From the NCBI RefSeq assembly GCF_030440575.1, contig NZ_CP047189.1, positions 806,001-870,000 of the forward strand: a DNA stretch of 64,000 nucleotides, read 5' to 3'. The translations under genes were made by a program, and so were the position numbers. Below, piece by piece: positions 54,875 to 64,000 of the stretch. Each line of letters opens with the position of its first letter. Position 1 is the first letter of the stretch. This stretch comes from Corynebacterium ciconiae DSM 44920 (GTDB taxonomy: Bacteria; Actinomycetota; Actinomycetes; Mycobacteriales; Mycobacteriaceae). The notes beneath the pieces are model-generated. The model did no database searches. It worked only from the letters and a program-made list of their open reading frames with translations, and was not told the origin of the DNA.

Positions 54875-55756
54875 TTAGCCGCGGCGGGCGCGCCGCGAGC
54901 GGGAACGGTACTGCACGCGCTGCGCGCCGATATCGACGATGAAAATAGCCACCGAGACCCAAATGATGATGAACCCGATCCAGCGCACCTGATCCAAATG
55001 CTCGTGGGTAACAAACAACGCCCACAGCATCTGGATGGTCGGGGTCATGTACTGCAGCATTCCCACCGTGGCCAAAGGGATACGCTGCGCCGCCATGCCA
55101 AACAACAGCAAGGGCAGTGCCGTGACAGCCCCGGCAGAGGCAAGCAACCCCATGTGGCCGAAACCGTGATCAAAGAAAGTTCCGCGCCCGGAGGCCTCGA
55201 GCCAGATAAGAAAGGCTGCAGCGAAAGGCAACAGCACGATGGTTTCGGCCGCTAGGGACGCATGTGCGCTCAACGGAACGCGCTTTTTGAGCAAACCGTA
55301 TACCGCGAAGCTGAAGGCGAGCGTAAGTCCGATCAGTGGTGGGGTAGAGCTGAACACGAGCAGCAAAGTCACCGCGATGCTGGCAGTTATGACGGAAACT
55401 TTCTGTAGAGGCCGCAGCCTTTCTCCTAAAAACACCAATCCGAGGACCACAGCGACGAGAGGATTAATGAAGTAACCCAGTGCGGCCTCGGCGACGTGGT
55501 CGGTGGTGACTGCGATGACGTAGACGAGCCAGTTGATGGCGATCACCACGGCGGCTGCGGCCACAATCAACCAGGTGTGGCTTCCGGCTCGCCACAGCTC
55601 CTTCCACGCACCTGTGATAATGATAACGATGCCCATGACTACGGCGGTCCACACGATGCGGTGCGCCAAGATTTCGAAGGGGCTCGCAGGCTCGAGCAAG
55701 GGGAAATAAGCGGGAAAAAGACCCCACAGCAAATAAGCAAGAACGCCGTAGACCAT
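54875..55756 (-). CDS. rarD: RarD-like EamA/DMT family transporter
   Basis: The 293-residue protein has about ten membrane helices. The N-terminus MVYGVLAYLLWGLFPAYFPLLEPASPFEILAHRIVWTAVV (split by normal residues) is the RarD signature, and the C-terminal half contains GMLQYMTPTIQMLWALF and FIIIWVSVAIF. RarD members are EamA exporters of uncertain substrate, once linked to chloramphenicol sensitivity. ATG 55756 lies 7 bases from a minus-strand TAAGGT element, so it may be leaderless. It is divergent from dnaE. Confidence 0.85.
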   Translation of the reverse strand: MVYGVLAYLLWGLFPAYFPLLEPASPFEILAHRIVWTAVVMGIVIIITGAWKELWRAGSHTWLIVAAAAVVIAINWLVYVIAVTTDHVAEAALGYFINPLVAVVLGLVFLGERLRPLQKVSVITASIAVTLLLVFSSTPPLIGLTLAFSFAVYGLLKKRVPLSAHASLAAETIVLLPFAAAFLIWLEASGRGTFFDHGFGHMGLLASAGAVTALPLLLFGMAAQRIPLATVGMLQYMTPTIQMLWALFVTHEHLDQVRWIGFIIIWVSVAIFIVDIGAQRVQYRSRSRRARRG

Positions 55757-55808
55757 GGCAGATACCTTAGGCGTTGGCCCGCGGTGGTGGGTTGATTGGT
55801 TGCGCTAA

Positions 55809-55821
55809 GCGTCGATAAGCC
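55809..55821 (+). repeat. Dispersed 13-bp motif, rarD/dnaE gap (GCGTCGATAAGCC)
   Basis: One mismatch at the last base. It lies in the divergent gap, 52 bases from the RarD-like start and 75 bases from dnaE. Confidence 0.6.
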
Positions 55822-55866
55822 TCGGCCGGGGAGGTTTCAGTGCCGCCGACGAGGGGCTTCGAGGCA

Positions 55867-55887
55867 GCAGCGCAAAGCGGTTAGAAT
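55867..55887 (+). promoter_or_regulatory. dnaE promoter: GCAGCGCAAAGC followed by TAGAAT
   Basis: TAGAAT (55882-55887) ends 9 bases before ATG 55897, suggesting a leaderless mRNA. The 12-mer GCAGCGCAAAGC just upstream (55867-55878) recurs upstream of ilvA. Confidence 0.55.
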
Positions 55888-55896
55888 CGTGACACT

Positions 55897-58800
55897 ATGG
55901 GCTCATCCTTCGTGCATCTGCATAATCACACAGAGTTTTCCATGCTGGACGGCATGGCCAAGATCGACCTGCTGGCTGAGGAAGTCAAGCGCCAGGGCAT
56001 GCCGGCCGTGGGCATGACTGATCACGGCAACATGTACGGCTCTGACGCGTTTTATCGCAAGATGACCGATATGGGCATCAAGCCGATCATCGGTGTGGAG
56101 GCCTATCTGGCGCCCGAATCGCGCTTCAATAAGCAGCGCATCCGTTGGGGCGAGCCGCATCAGAAATCGGACGATGTGTCGGCCTCGGGTGCATATTTGC
56201 ACCAAACGATGATCGCGGAGAACGCCACCGGGTTGAAGAACCTGTTTTACCTTTCTTCCATGGCCTCCTATGAGGGGCAATTAGGCAAGTGGCCGCGCAT
56301 GGATGCGGATCTCATTGCCGAACGCGCCGAGGGCATCATCGCTACCACCGGCTGCCCCTCTGGAGACGTGCAGACCAGGCTGCGGCTCGGGCAGTTCGAT
56401 CAGGCCCTCGAGGCCGCCGCAATGTGGCAAGACATCTACGGCAAAGATAATTTCTTCCTCGAGCTCATGGATCACGGGCTCGATATTGAGAAGCGGGTTC
56501 GGCGCGAGCTGTTGGAAATCGGCGAGAAACTACAACTGCCGCCGCTAGTGACCAACGACTGCCACTATGTGCTCGAATCTCAGGCGAAAGCACATGAGGC
56601 GATGCTGTGCGTGCAAACCGGTAAAACTCTGCACGATGAGGACCGCTTCAAGTTCGGCGGCACCGGCTATTACATTAAAAGCGCCGAGCAGATGCGCGAC
56701 ACCTGGGACAATCTGGTGCCCAAGGCTTGCGATAACACTCTGTGGATCGCAGAGCGAGTGGAAGATTACAGCGAGATCTGGGAGCCGCATCCCCATGACC
56801 GCATGCCGATCGCCGACGTGCCCGAGGGCGAAACCCCGACCTCGTGGTTGCAGCACGAAGTACTCGAGGGCCTGCGGGACCGTTTCCCCGGCGGCGAGGT
56901 GCCGCAAGAATATATCGATCGCGCCCAGTACGAGGTGGAAGTGATCGATATGAAGGGCTATCCGTCCTACTTCCTCATCGTGGCAGAGCTCATCAAGCAC
57001 GCCCGCTCTGTGGGCATCCGCGTGGGGCCAGGCCGTGGTTCCGCCGCAGGATCCTTGGTGGCCTACGCTCTGACGATCACCAACATCGACCCGATCGAGC
57101 ATGATCTTCTGTTCGAGCGCTTCCTCAACCCCGAACGCCCCTCGGCACCAGATATTGATATCGACTTCGACGATCGCCGCCGCGGTGAAATGGTGCGCTA
57201 CGCCGCAGAGCGCTGGGGCGAGGACAAAGTGGCGCAGGTGATCACCTTCGGCACCGTGAAAACGAAGCAGGCTTTGAAGGATTCGGCGCGTGTGCAATTT
57301 GGCCAGCCCGGCTACCAAATTGCCGACCGCATCACTAAAGCCCTGCCGCCGGCCATCATGGCCAAAGATATTCCGCTGGCTGGAATCACCGACCCCGAGC
57401 ACGAACGCTACGAGGAAGCCGGGGAGGTGCGTTCGCTCATCGAGTCCGATCCCGATGTGAAGCAGATTTATGAGACCGCCCGTGGTCTCGAAGGAGTGGT
57501 GCGCCAAGCGGGTGTTCACGCTTGCGCGGTGATTATGGCCTCGGTGCCATTGATGGATCACATTCCGATGTGGAAGCGCTCCGACGGGGCGATCATTACC
57601 GGTTGGGACTATCCTGCCTGCGAAGCCATCGGTTTGCTCAAGATGGACTTTCTGGGGCTTCGTAACCTCACCGTCATCGGTGACGCTTTGGAAAATATCA
57701 AAGAAAACCGCGGTGAGGATCTCGATCTTGAAAACCTCAGCACGGAGGACGAGCCCACCTACAAACTTCTCTCCCGGGGCGACACCCTAGGTGTGTTCCA
57801 GCTGGATTCCTCCGGTATGCGCGAATTGCTCAAGCGCATGAAACCCACCAACTTTGACGATATCGTCGCCGCTCTTGCGCTGTATCGCCCAGGACCTATG
57901 GGTGTGGGCGCGCACTTGGCATACGCGGATCGTAAAAACGGCCGCAAGCCCATCGAGCCTATCCACCCGGAGCTCGACGAGCCGCTCAAGGAAATCCTTG
58001 CCGATACCTATGGTCTGATTGTTTACCAGGAGCAGATCATGCGTATCTCGCAAAAGGTGGCCAACTATTCCGCCGGCCAGGCCGATAGCTTCCGTAAGGC
58101 CATGGGTAAGAAGAAGCCCGAAGTGTTGGCGAAGGAGTTCATCACCTTCGAAAAGGGCATGAAGGAAAACGGCTACTCCTCAGAAGCGATCAAGGCGCTG
58201 TGGGACACCATCGAGCCCTTCGCGTCCTATGCGTTCAACAAATCGCATGCCGCAGGCTACGGCCTAGTGTCGTTCTGGACGGGCTACCTCAAGGCGAACT
58301 ACACCTCCGAGTACATGGCGGCCTTGCTGACATCGGTGTCGGATAACAAGGACAAGTCGGCGGTATACCTCGCTGACTGCCGCCACCTCGGCATCCACGT
58401 GTTCCCGCCGGATGTTAATGACTCCAAGCTGAATTTTCAGTCGGTGAATAAGGACATCCGTTTCGGGCTGGGTGCTGTGCGTAACGTGGGTGAAGAAGTG
58501 GTGGATTCCATCATCGCTGCCCGTGAAGAAAAGGGGAACTTCACCTCCTTTTCGGACTATTTGGACAAAATCGACACCGTCGCCTGCACCAAGCGTGTCA
58601 CCGAGTCCCTCATCAAAGCCGGAGCTTTCGACTCCTTGGGCCATCCCCGCAAGGGCCTGATGCTGATCCACGAAGAAGCCGTGGATGGTGTGTCCTCTAC
58701 AAAGAAGGCCGTGGCGAAGGGGCAGTTCGATCTGTTTGCCAGCCTCGGAGACGGTGGCGAGGAGACCACCACCATTTTCGAGATTGAGGTGCCGGATCAG

Positions 58801-59445
58801 CAGTGGGATAAAAAGCAGCAGCTCGCACTCGAGCGTGAGATGCTTGGCCTGTATGTTTCTGGCCACCCGCTGGATGGTTTCGAGGATGCGCTTGCGCTGC
58901 AAACCGACACTGCGTTTACCGATATTTTGGAGCGCAATGTGCGCCACGGCCAGGAAGTTACTATCGGCGGCATCATTTCCAAGGTGGATCGGCGTTTTTC
59001 GAAGCGCGATGGTTCTCCGTGGGTAATTATCACGATCGAGGATCACATTGGTGCACAGCTCGAGGTCCTGGTGTTTAACAAGGTCTACGCCTTGGTGAGC
59101 GGCATGATCGCCGAGGACAGCATCGTGTTAGTGAAGGCGCATATTTCAGAAAAGGACGAGCGCCAATCCATCTTTTGTGATGATATGAAACAGCCCGATC
59201 TTGCCGGCAGCGGCAACGGCATTCCGCTGCGTTTGCGGATGCGTGCTGATCAGTGCACGATCGCTAATATTTCCCGCTTGAAGAGCGTGCTCCAAGCCAA
59301 CAAAGGCGAATCGGATGTGTATCTCACACTCGAGTGCGGTGAGGAAACCACGATGTTGGTCCTCGGCGACCATCTACGCGTGAACCGCACCCCCAGCCTC
59401 ATGGGGGATCTCAAAGCAGAGATGGGGCCCGGAATTTTGGCCTAG
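55897..59445 (+). CDS. dnaE: DNA polymerase III alpha subunit, replicative polymerase
   Basis: This 1182-residue C-family polymerase is the catalytic core of the replisome. An N-terminal PHP domain starts [20 protein letters not shown] with further His/Asp blocks ([10 protein letters not shown]), consistent with a proofreading-capable PHP exonuclease as in mycobacterial DnaE1. The palm has [17 protein letters not shown] and PDIDIDFDD with the catalytic acids. [20 protein letters not shown], a helix-hairpin-helix, an OB-fold ([19 protein letters not shown]) and a short C-terminal domain follow. Length fits DnaE1 rather than the shorter DnaE2. Confidence 0.96.
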   Translation: MGSSFVHLHNHTEFSMLDGMAKIDLLAEEVKRQGMPAVGMTDHGNMYGSDAFYRKMTDMGIKPIIGVEAYLAPESRFNKQRIRWGEPHQKSDDVSASGAYLHQTMIAENATGLKNLFYLSSMASYEGQLGKWPRMDADLIAERAEGIIATTGCPSGDVQTRLRLGQFDQALEAAAMWQDIYGKDNFFLELMDHGLDIEKRVRRELLEIGEKLQLPPLVTNDCHYVLESQAKAHEAMLCVQTGKTLHDEDRFKFGGTGYYIKSAEQMRDTWDNLVPKACDNTLWIAERVEDYSEIWEPHPHDRMPIADVPEGETPTSWLQHEVLEGLRDRFPGGEVPQEYIDRAQYEVEVIDMKGYPSYFLIVAELIKHARSVGIRVGPGRGSAAGSLVAYALTITNIDPIEHDLLFERFLNPERPSAPDIDIDFDDRRRGEMVRYAAERWGEDKVAQVITFGTVKTKQALKDSARVQFGQPGYQIADRITKALPPAIMAKDIPLAGITDPEHERYEEAGEVRSLIESDPDVKQIYETARGLEGVVRQAGVHACAVIMASVPLMDHIPMWKRSDGAIITGWDYPACEAIGLLKMDFLGLRNLTVIGDALENIKENRGEDLDLENLSTEDEPTYKLLSRGDTLGVFQLDSSGMRELLKRMKPTNFDDIVAALALYRPGPMGVGAHLAYADRKNGRKPIEPIHPELDEPLKEILADTYGLIVYQEQIMRISQKVANYSAGQADSFRKAMGKKKPEVLAKEFITFEKGMKENGYSSEAIKALWDTIEPFASYAFNKSHAAGYGLVSFWTGYLKANYTSEYMAALLTSVSDNKDKSAVYLADCRHLGIHVFPPDVNDSKLNFQSVNKDIRFGLGAVRNVGEEVVDSIIAAREEKGNFTSFSDYLDKIDTVACTKRVTESLIKAGAFDSLGHPRKGLMLIHEEAVDGVSSTKKAVAKGQFDLFASLGDGGEETTTIFEIEVPDQQWDKKQQLALEREMLGLYVSGHPLDGFEDALALQTDTAFTDILERNVRHGQEVTIGGIISKVDRRFSKRDGSPWVIITIEDHIGAQLEVLVFNKVYALVSGMIAEDSIVLVKAHISEKDERQSIFCDDMKQPDLAGSGNGIPLRLRMRADQCTIANISRLKSVLQANKGESDVYLTLECGEETTMLVLGDHLRVNRTPSLMGDLKAEMGPGILA

Positions 59446-59457
59446 TTCTACCCTCCG

Positions 59458-59470
59458 CGCTTATCGACGC
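59458..59470 (-). repeat. Dispersed 13-bp motif (exact, minus strand), dnaE/ilvA gap
   Basis: Exact copy on the minus strand (plus strand reads CGCTTATCGACGC), 12 bases after the dnaE stop and about 115 bases before the ilvA start. Confidence 0.65.
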
Positions 59471-59543
59471 CACCCTCCAGGCCCATCATCGCAACCCCGC
59501 GGTGATCTTGGCTGGTGGCGTTTCGCCACGCGACTGGGGGAGG

Positions 59544-59577
59544 GCAGCGCAAAGCACGCAAGGCGAGGCGCTAGAAT
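59544..59577 (+). promoter_or_regulatory. ilvA promoter: GCAGCGCAAAGC and TAGAAT
   Basis: TAGAAT (59572-59577) ends 8 bases before ATG 59586. The 12-mer shared with the dnaE promoter is at 59544-59555, further upstream than in dnaE. Confidence 0.5.
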
Positions 59578-59585
59578 CTAGCTGC

Positions 59586-60911
59586 ATGACGGATCATCAC
59601 AGCGCGACCGACGCGCCCACGCCACTAGAGACCGCGACGCACGATTTTTCCGCAACGGACATTCATGCGTCCGATATTCAAATGGCGCAGGCACGAATTT
59701 CCGCCGTATTGGGTCCCTCGCCGCTGCAGTACAGCCCCCGCATGTCCGAGCTCACTGGGGCGGAGGTGTATCTCAAGCGAGAGGACCTTCAGGATGTGCG
59801 TTCCTATAAGATCCGCGGCGCTTATAACAACATCTCTCAGCTCGACGAGGCGCATCGGGCCGCCGGGATCGTGGCTGCCTCTGCCGGCAATCACGCCCAG
59901 GGTGTGGCCTATGCTTGCCGAACCCTCGGTATCACGGGCCGTATCTATGTGCCGGAGCAAACCCCGAAGCAGAAACTCAAGCGCATCCGGGTGCACGGTG
60001 GAGAGTTCGTGGAGGTCATCCAGATCGGTGACACCTATGACGCGGCCTCCGAAGCAGCGAAGGCCGATGCCAAGGACACCGGCGCTACCCTGGTCGAGCC
60101 CTTCGACGCCCGCGACACCATCATCGGCCAAGGAACCGTGGCCGCTGAGATCCTCGCGCAGCTCACCGCCATGGGAAAGTCAGCGGACACTATTGTGGTG
60201 CCGGTGGGCGGCGGCGGGCTACTGGCCGGTGTGGTGAGTTACCTCGCCGATATGGCGCCTACAACCGCGATTGTCGGCGTGGAGCCCGAAACGGGCGCAT
60301 CGATGCAGGCGGCCCTCGACAACAAGGGGCCGGTCACCCTGCCCAGCGTGGATCCTTTCATCGATGGTGCCGCCGTCAAGCGCGTCGGTGATTTGAACTA
60401 TCGCATCATTGATCGCAATCGCTCGCGGGTGCACATGATCTCTGCGAACGAGGGCGCGGTGTGTACCCAGATGCTTGGGTTGTATCAAAACGAGGGCATT
60501 ATCGCGGAACCCGCCGGCGCATTGTCGGTGACGGGACTTATGGATGTCGCCCTCAAACCCGGAGAGATCGTGGTGTGCATCATCTCCGGCGGCAATAACG
60601 ATGTGCTGCGCTACAACGAGATCGTGGAGCGATCTTTGGTGCACCGCGGGCTGAAGCACTACTTCCTTGTTGATTTTCCGCAGGAGCCTGGTCAATTGCG
60701 CAGCTTTGTCACCGACATCCTGGGCCCTGATGATGACATCACACGGTTTGAGTACCTCAAGCGCAACAACCGCGAAACCGGCACGGCGCTGGTTGGTTTG
60801 CAGCTTTCCCACGCCAGGGATCTTGATCCCCTCCTCGAGCGCATGGATGCTTCGCGCATGACGTGTACGATGCTCACCCCAGAATCGCCGGAATACCAGT
60901 TCTTGGTGTAG
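59586..60911 (+). CDS. ilvA: Threonine ammonia-lyase (threonine dehydratase)
   Basis: The 441-residue PLP enzyme converts threonine to 2-oxobutanoate, the first step toward isoleucine. The PLP lysine is K75 in VRSYKIRGAYNNI. SAGNHAQGVA, the phosphate-binding VPVGGGGLLAGV and the C-terminal regulatory region (KHYFLVDFPQEPGQLRSFVTDILG and onward) are visible. There is a single ACT-like regulatory domain, as in the Corynebacterium enzyme, which is feedback-inhibited by isoleucine. ATG 59586 was chosen by the -10 at 59572. It converges on the MFS gene with 12 bases between. Confidence 0.94.
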   Translation: MTDHHSATDAPTPLETATHDFSATDIHASDIQMAQARISAVLGPSPLQYSPRMSELTGAEVYLKREDLQDVRSYKIRGAYNNISQLDEAHRAAGIVAASAGNHAQGVAYACRTLGITGRIYVPEQTPKQKLKRIRVHGGEFVEVIQIGDTYDAASEAAKADAKDTGATLVEPFDARDTIIGQGTVAAEILAQLTAMGKSADTIVVPVGGGGLLAGVVSYLADMAPTTAIVGVEPETGASMQAALDNKGPVTLPSVDPFIDGAAVKRVGDLNYRIIDRNRSRVHMISANEGAVCTQMLGLYQNEGIIAEPAGALSVTGLMDVALKPGEIVVCIISGGNNDVLRYNEIVERSLVHRGLKHYFLVDFPQEPGQLRSFVTDILGPDDDITRFEYLKRNNRETGTALVGLQLSHARDLDPLLERMDASRMTCTMLTPESPEYQFLV

Positions 60912-60923
60912 CCGCGACTGCTT

Positions 60924-62831
60924 TTATAAGGACCTGAGGGCGTGCTCGTAGGTTGTAAGCAGCTCGCTCGCGTGCTCAGAGTTGTGAGAGGAAGCTAGCG
61001 TATCGCGGATATCTGCGATACGGGCGGTGAGCACCCGCGTGGCTGCCTCCTGGTAGCTCAATGCATGGATGGGGCACTGGCAGTTGTGTGCTTTTTGTAA
61101 CGCTCGATAAACGCTACAGCGTTCGTCCGCTGTGGCCTCGAGATGCGGATGGCTCAATAGGGCAAGCTCGTCGAGGGCGCGCGAGCCATTGCCGCCGTTC
61201 TCCCAATTAACAAGCACGGCATCAGTGTCGGTGACAATGACCGTGTCAGGGCTGACGTTGCCATGGGAGACCGCTGGGCACGTACAGATCTGAGCGCACT
61301 CGTGTGCGTAGTGAGAGGCACCCACGGCTGGAAGATTCGCTTCTACCCGTGAATCGCGCTGACACAGTTTCGCAAAAATGCCGTGCTGCTCGAGCATGCT
61401 CCACCGGTAGCAAGGCTCTACCTCTGATAAAGCGGTACCGTCGATGAATTCCGATTCGATGCGATCATTCTCCCAGCACAGTACGCGCGGGTGGGGAAGG
61501 CCCGAGGCTGCAGGGGCGTGCACCGCCGCAGCAATCATGTGCGTGGAAAATGCGGGGTAGGTCTGCTCGAGCCACGCGGTGCTGTCATGACCGAGTATCG
61601 TCACGCGGCGGGTGAGCGTGGCCTTGCTCTCGCCGTATGCCAAGGGGATCGCGAGCCGAGTGTGCATGCTGAGCGCAATCAAAGCGGGTATGACGATGCA
61701 CAATAGTTGCAGCGCCATGCGCCAGATGAGCTCAGATTCCGAGGGATCGTTCACCACAATTGCAATGTTTATGATCGATGACACAAGGCTGGAAAACATA
61801 CCGGTCAACGACAACCAGCGGGCTTTCCAGTGGGCGGCCGGCAAGGTCTGCACGGCGAGAGTGGAAAATAGAGGTCGATAGACTCCCTTCATCACTCCCA
61901 TCAAGACCGCGCCGAAAATAATCACCGGCAGCACACCACTGTTGATGAACATCAAAGAGGCGAGCGTGCCCACCGTGAGCGCAACTAATGTGGCACACAA
62001 CCCGTGCCTGGAGCTGAGCCGACGAGCGCGTTGGCCTAGGCCCAGCGTGGCCAACACGTTCGTGATGACGAGAACACCAGCCACAGTCCACAGTCGGTCG
62101 ATTCCGGGAATGCTTGCAGCAGCCACCACGATCTGCAGACTGCGATTGAGTAGTTGGTTAGCTGCTTCAAACTCACCTGCAGTACAGCACACGGCGACCA
62201 CGACGGCGACCCACACGAGCGTCGGCGAGATCCGCCAGCGCCCACCGATACAGCACCGCCCCGATTGGATATCCTCGTGGCTTCTTGGGGTCCTATCAGC
62301 TGTGGGCGCTAGCGTAGCAACAATCGCGCCCGCAGCAATAAGACACAATGCCTGCACCGCGAAAAGTAAGGTGGGAGAAACCAGATACAGCGCCACTCCC
62401 ACAGGAAACAATCCACTTGTGTAGAGATAAAAGCGGCGATTCAATTCAAAAATCTCGAGTGAGAATCTCTCTTTAGCGAGCTCCAAGAGCAGGGCTGTGT
62501 CCGTACCAGAGATCAGCGCGCCGGCGAGGCAGATTCCCACGAGATAGGCGACAAAGCCCGCGAAGCCACCGATAGCCGAGGCTACAAAAGCAAGCGCAAA
62601 CATCCCGAGGCCCACCGCATAAGGAATTCGGGGTTCGGTCTTGTCACTCCAGAACGACAAAGGAAAATCGATCAGCAGAGACACAATGCCTTGGATAGCC
62701 ATTCCTGCGAGATAGACAGACAGCCCCACGCCGGTCTGCTCGCTCCACCAAATGGGCATAATCGGCATGGTGAGCGCCGTGGATTTTAGATAAAAGGCAA
62801 GGCGATATCGCCGAAGAGACTGCTGTGCCAT
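60924..62831 (-). CDS. MFS-type transporter fused to a degenerate aminoglycoside phosphotransferase-like domain
   Basis: The 635-residue protein has two parts. Residues about 8-395 form a 10-12 helix membrane region of MFS type (IDFPLSFWSDKTEPRIPYAVG after helix 2 is the usual loop A). Residues about 410-635 are soluble and look like an APH/choline-kinase fold: GLPHPRVLCWEN, the hinge ESEFIDGTAL, and VSHGNVSPDTVIV where active enzymes read HGDxxxxN. Here the catalytic Asp is Asn525, the metal-binding Asn is Thr530, and the usual DW(E) is NWE (N542), so phosphotransfer is unlikely. The start is ATG 62831 after AAAGG; GTG 62837 is possible. GC content looks lower than its neighbours, which suggests acquisition. 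The substrate is unknown. Confidence 0.75.
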   Translation of the reverse strand: MAQQSLRRYRLAFYLKSTALTMPIMPIWWSEQTGVGLSVYLAGMAIQGIVSLLIDFPLSFWSDKTEPRIPYAVGLGMFALAFVASAIGGFAGFVAYLVGICLAGALISGTDTALLLELAKERFSLEIFELNRRFYLYTSGLFPVGVALYLVSPTLLFAVQALCLIAAGAIVATLAPTADRTPRSHEDIQSGRCCIGGRWRISPTLVWVAVVVAVCCTAGEFEAANQLLNRSLQIVVAAASIPGIDRLWTVAGVLVITNVLATLGLGQRARRLSSRHGLCATLVALTVGTLASLMFINSGVLPVIIFGAVLMGVMKGVYRPLFSTLAVQTLPAAHWKARWLSLTGMFSSLVSSIINIAIVVNDPSESELIWRMALQLLCIVIPALIALSMHTRLAIPLAYGESKATLTRRVTILGHDSTAWLEQTYPAFSTHMIAAAVHAPAASGLPHPRVLCWENDRIESEFIDGTALSEVEPCYRWSMLEQHGIFAKLCQRDSRVEANLPAVGASHYAHECAQICTCPAVSHGNVSPDTVIVTDTDAVLVNWENGGNGSRALDELALLSHPHLEATADERCSVYRALQKAHNCQCPIHALSYQEAATRVLTARIADIRDTLASSHNSEHASELLTTYEHALRSL

Positions 62832-62973
62832 CGGCACCTTTCTTCTACGCGCTTAGAGGTATCAAGGAGCGCAACAGGCGCTGAGTTTTCTTTCAGCGCA
62901 GTGGACGCGGGGGTAGTCAGCACTACTAGTACTGCCGCGCGGGGGCAGCTCTTCGAGCGGCGCCGCGGTGGAG

Positions 62974-64000
62974 CTATGTGGTAGTCGGCTTGGTTGTGAT
63001 CAGGGCGAATTCCCAAGGGCCGAGGTCGGTGTGGGTATCGCTTACTGTCGGGGAGGTGAAGGAGTAGACGAGTGTGCCGCCGAAGGGCACACGGGTCTTG
63101 TGCGCGGAGTAGTTGCCCACGAAGATGTAGTCGCCGCGGTCCATGGCCACCCACTGCTCGTCGTGGCTGACTTGCATGTGCTCGAGCCACGGATCGGCAA
63201 GTCCGCAGGAACGGCGCAGGCGCAGCAGGGTGCGATAGGCCTCAAGGATGCTTTGTTGGGTGGCATCGAAATCCCAATCCAATCGTGAGCGCAGGAAGGT
63301 CTCTTCTTCCGCGGGGTTCGGTACATCCTCGGGGTCCCATCCAGCGCTGGCGAATTCTCGCAGACGGCCTTCGGCGGTCAGCCGCAGCAGTTCTTGATCC
63401 CCGTGGGATACAAAGAACTGGAAGGGGGTGGTTGCGCCGAACTCTTCCCCTTGGAAGAGCATCGGGGTGTAGGGCGAAAGATAGATAGTGGCGGCTTTCA
63501 ACACCTGTTGGACAGGGCTGAGGTTCTGGCTAGGCCGGTCACCTTGGCATCGGTTGCCCACCTGGTCGTGGGTGGTGGTGTAGGTGACAAAACGGTTTGC
63601 CGGAATCACATCGGTGTGGAGGTGACGGCCATGGCGCTTGCGGCGGAAGGTCGAGTGCCAGCGGGTGTGTACAAAGACTTCCTCAAGAGCATTCGCCAGG
63701 GTGGCTGTGTCACCAAAATCGGTGTAGTAGGTGTGCTGTTCACCGGTGACGAGGGCGTGCAGAGCGTGGTGAATATCATCAATCCACTGCGCATCAAGCC
63801 CGTAGCCGCCGGCCTCCTTCGAAGTCACCAGCCTAGGATCGTTTTGGTCCGACTCTGCGATCATGAACCTTGAAATTCCGGTTTCGGCTTCCACACGGCG
63901 GGCCACTTCGGAGATTTCCTCCAAAATGGGAACTGCGCCGGGATCGTTGAGAGCCTGCACTGCGTCGAGCCGCACCCCGTCGATGTGGTAGTCCCGCAAC
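62974..64000 (-). CDS. treZ: Malto-oligosyltrehalose trehalohydrolase, C-terminal part (5' end outside window)
   Basis: The visible 342 residues are the C-terminal part of a GH13 enzyme that releases trehalose from maltooligosyl-trehalose in the TreY-TreZ pathway. The frame stays open to the window edge, so the gene is partial. Seen are YHIDGVRLDAVQAL with the nucleophile Asp, FMIAESDQNDPRL with the general acid Glu, TTHDQVGNR with the third carboxylate, MLFQGEEFGATTPFQFF, and the C-terminal beta domain. Corynebacteria need trehalose for mycolic acid transfer. A small GCGCTGA/TCAGCGC hairpin (62878-62899) lies between its end and the MFS gene start. Confidence 0.92.
   Translation of the reverse strand, partial: LRDYHIDGVRLDAVQALNDPGAVPILEEISEVARRVEAETGISRFMIAESDQNDPRLVTSKEAGGYGLDAQWIDDIHHALHALVTGEQHTYYTDFGDTATLANALEEVFVHTRWHSTFRRKRHGRHLHTDVIPANRFVTYTTTHDQVGNRCQGDRPSQNLSPVQQVLKAATIYLSPYTPMLFQGEEFGATTPFQFFVSHGDQELLRLTAEGRLREFASAGWDPEDVPNPAEEETFLRSRLDWDFDATQQSILEAYRTLLRLRRSCGLADPWLEHMQVSHDEQWVAMDRGDYIFVGNYSAHKTRVPFGGTLVYSFTSPTVSDTHTDLGPWEFALITTKPTTT

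Overview
The window is about 64 kb of a Corynebacterium chromosome. The evidence is the gene order (qcrB, two NlpC/P60 genes, pimB, glk, plsC, aroG, pknL, mptA, an idsA-type prenyl synthase, metF, then the division and cell wall (dcw) cluster, wag31, ileS, dinB, lspA, dnaE, ilvA, treZ). Actinobacterial traits agree: an actinobacterial-type qcrB, PASTA-PknL, phosphatidylinositol mannoside and lipomannan mannosyltransferases, no ftsA next to ftsZ, DivIVA/Wag31, and many apparently leaderless genes. The species cannot be fixed from the window. It is chromosomal backbone with few accessory genes. I saw no tRNA, rRNA, CRISPR array, insertion sequence or prophage.

Layout. 1-3.9 kb: end of qcrB, an approximately 0.8 kb stretch with no recognisable gene, a c-di-AMP (ydaO-type) riboswitch, and two secreted NlpC/P60 hydrolases. 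3.9-9.3 kb: pimB, glk, plsC, a membrane acyltransferase and RNase AS. 9.3-18 kb: class II DAHP synthase; PknL divergent from its probable substrate, an Rv2175c-like DNA-binding protein; mptA and a prenyl diphosphate synthase; metF convergent with a GNAT gene. 18-19.2 kb: two small actinobacterial genes (HEPN and DUF3040). 19.2-40.7 kb: mraZ-rsmH-ftsL-ftsI-murE-murF-mraY-murD-ftsW-murG-murC-ftsQ-ftsZ-pgeF-yggS(frameshifted)-sepF-yggT-wag31, that is, peptidoglycan precursor synthesis, septum assembly and polar growth. 40.7-48.8 kb: T-box controlled ileS, a DUF222/HNH gene, dinB and an asparaginase. 48.8-55.8 kb: two lipoproteins, an ABC-F protein, lspA-rluD, a membrane protein and a RarD-like transporter. 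55.8-64 kb: dnaE, ilvA, an MFS transporter fused to a degenerate phosphotransferase domain, and the end of treZ.

The most unusual observations are: (1) a large two-stranded array of MraZ-type GTGGGR boxes, mostly at 10 bp spacing, upstream of mraZ; (2) a 13-bp motif, GCGTCGATAAGCG, recurring in many intergenic gaps; (3) an MFS protein with a kinase-like tail in which the catalytic residues are replaced; (4) a single-base frameshift in yggS; (5) several uncharacterised inverted repeats in the metF, ftsZ, ftsI and wag31 promoter regions.
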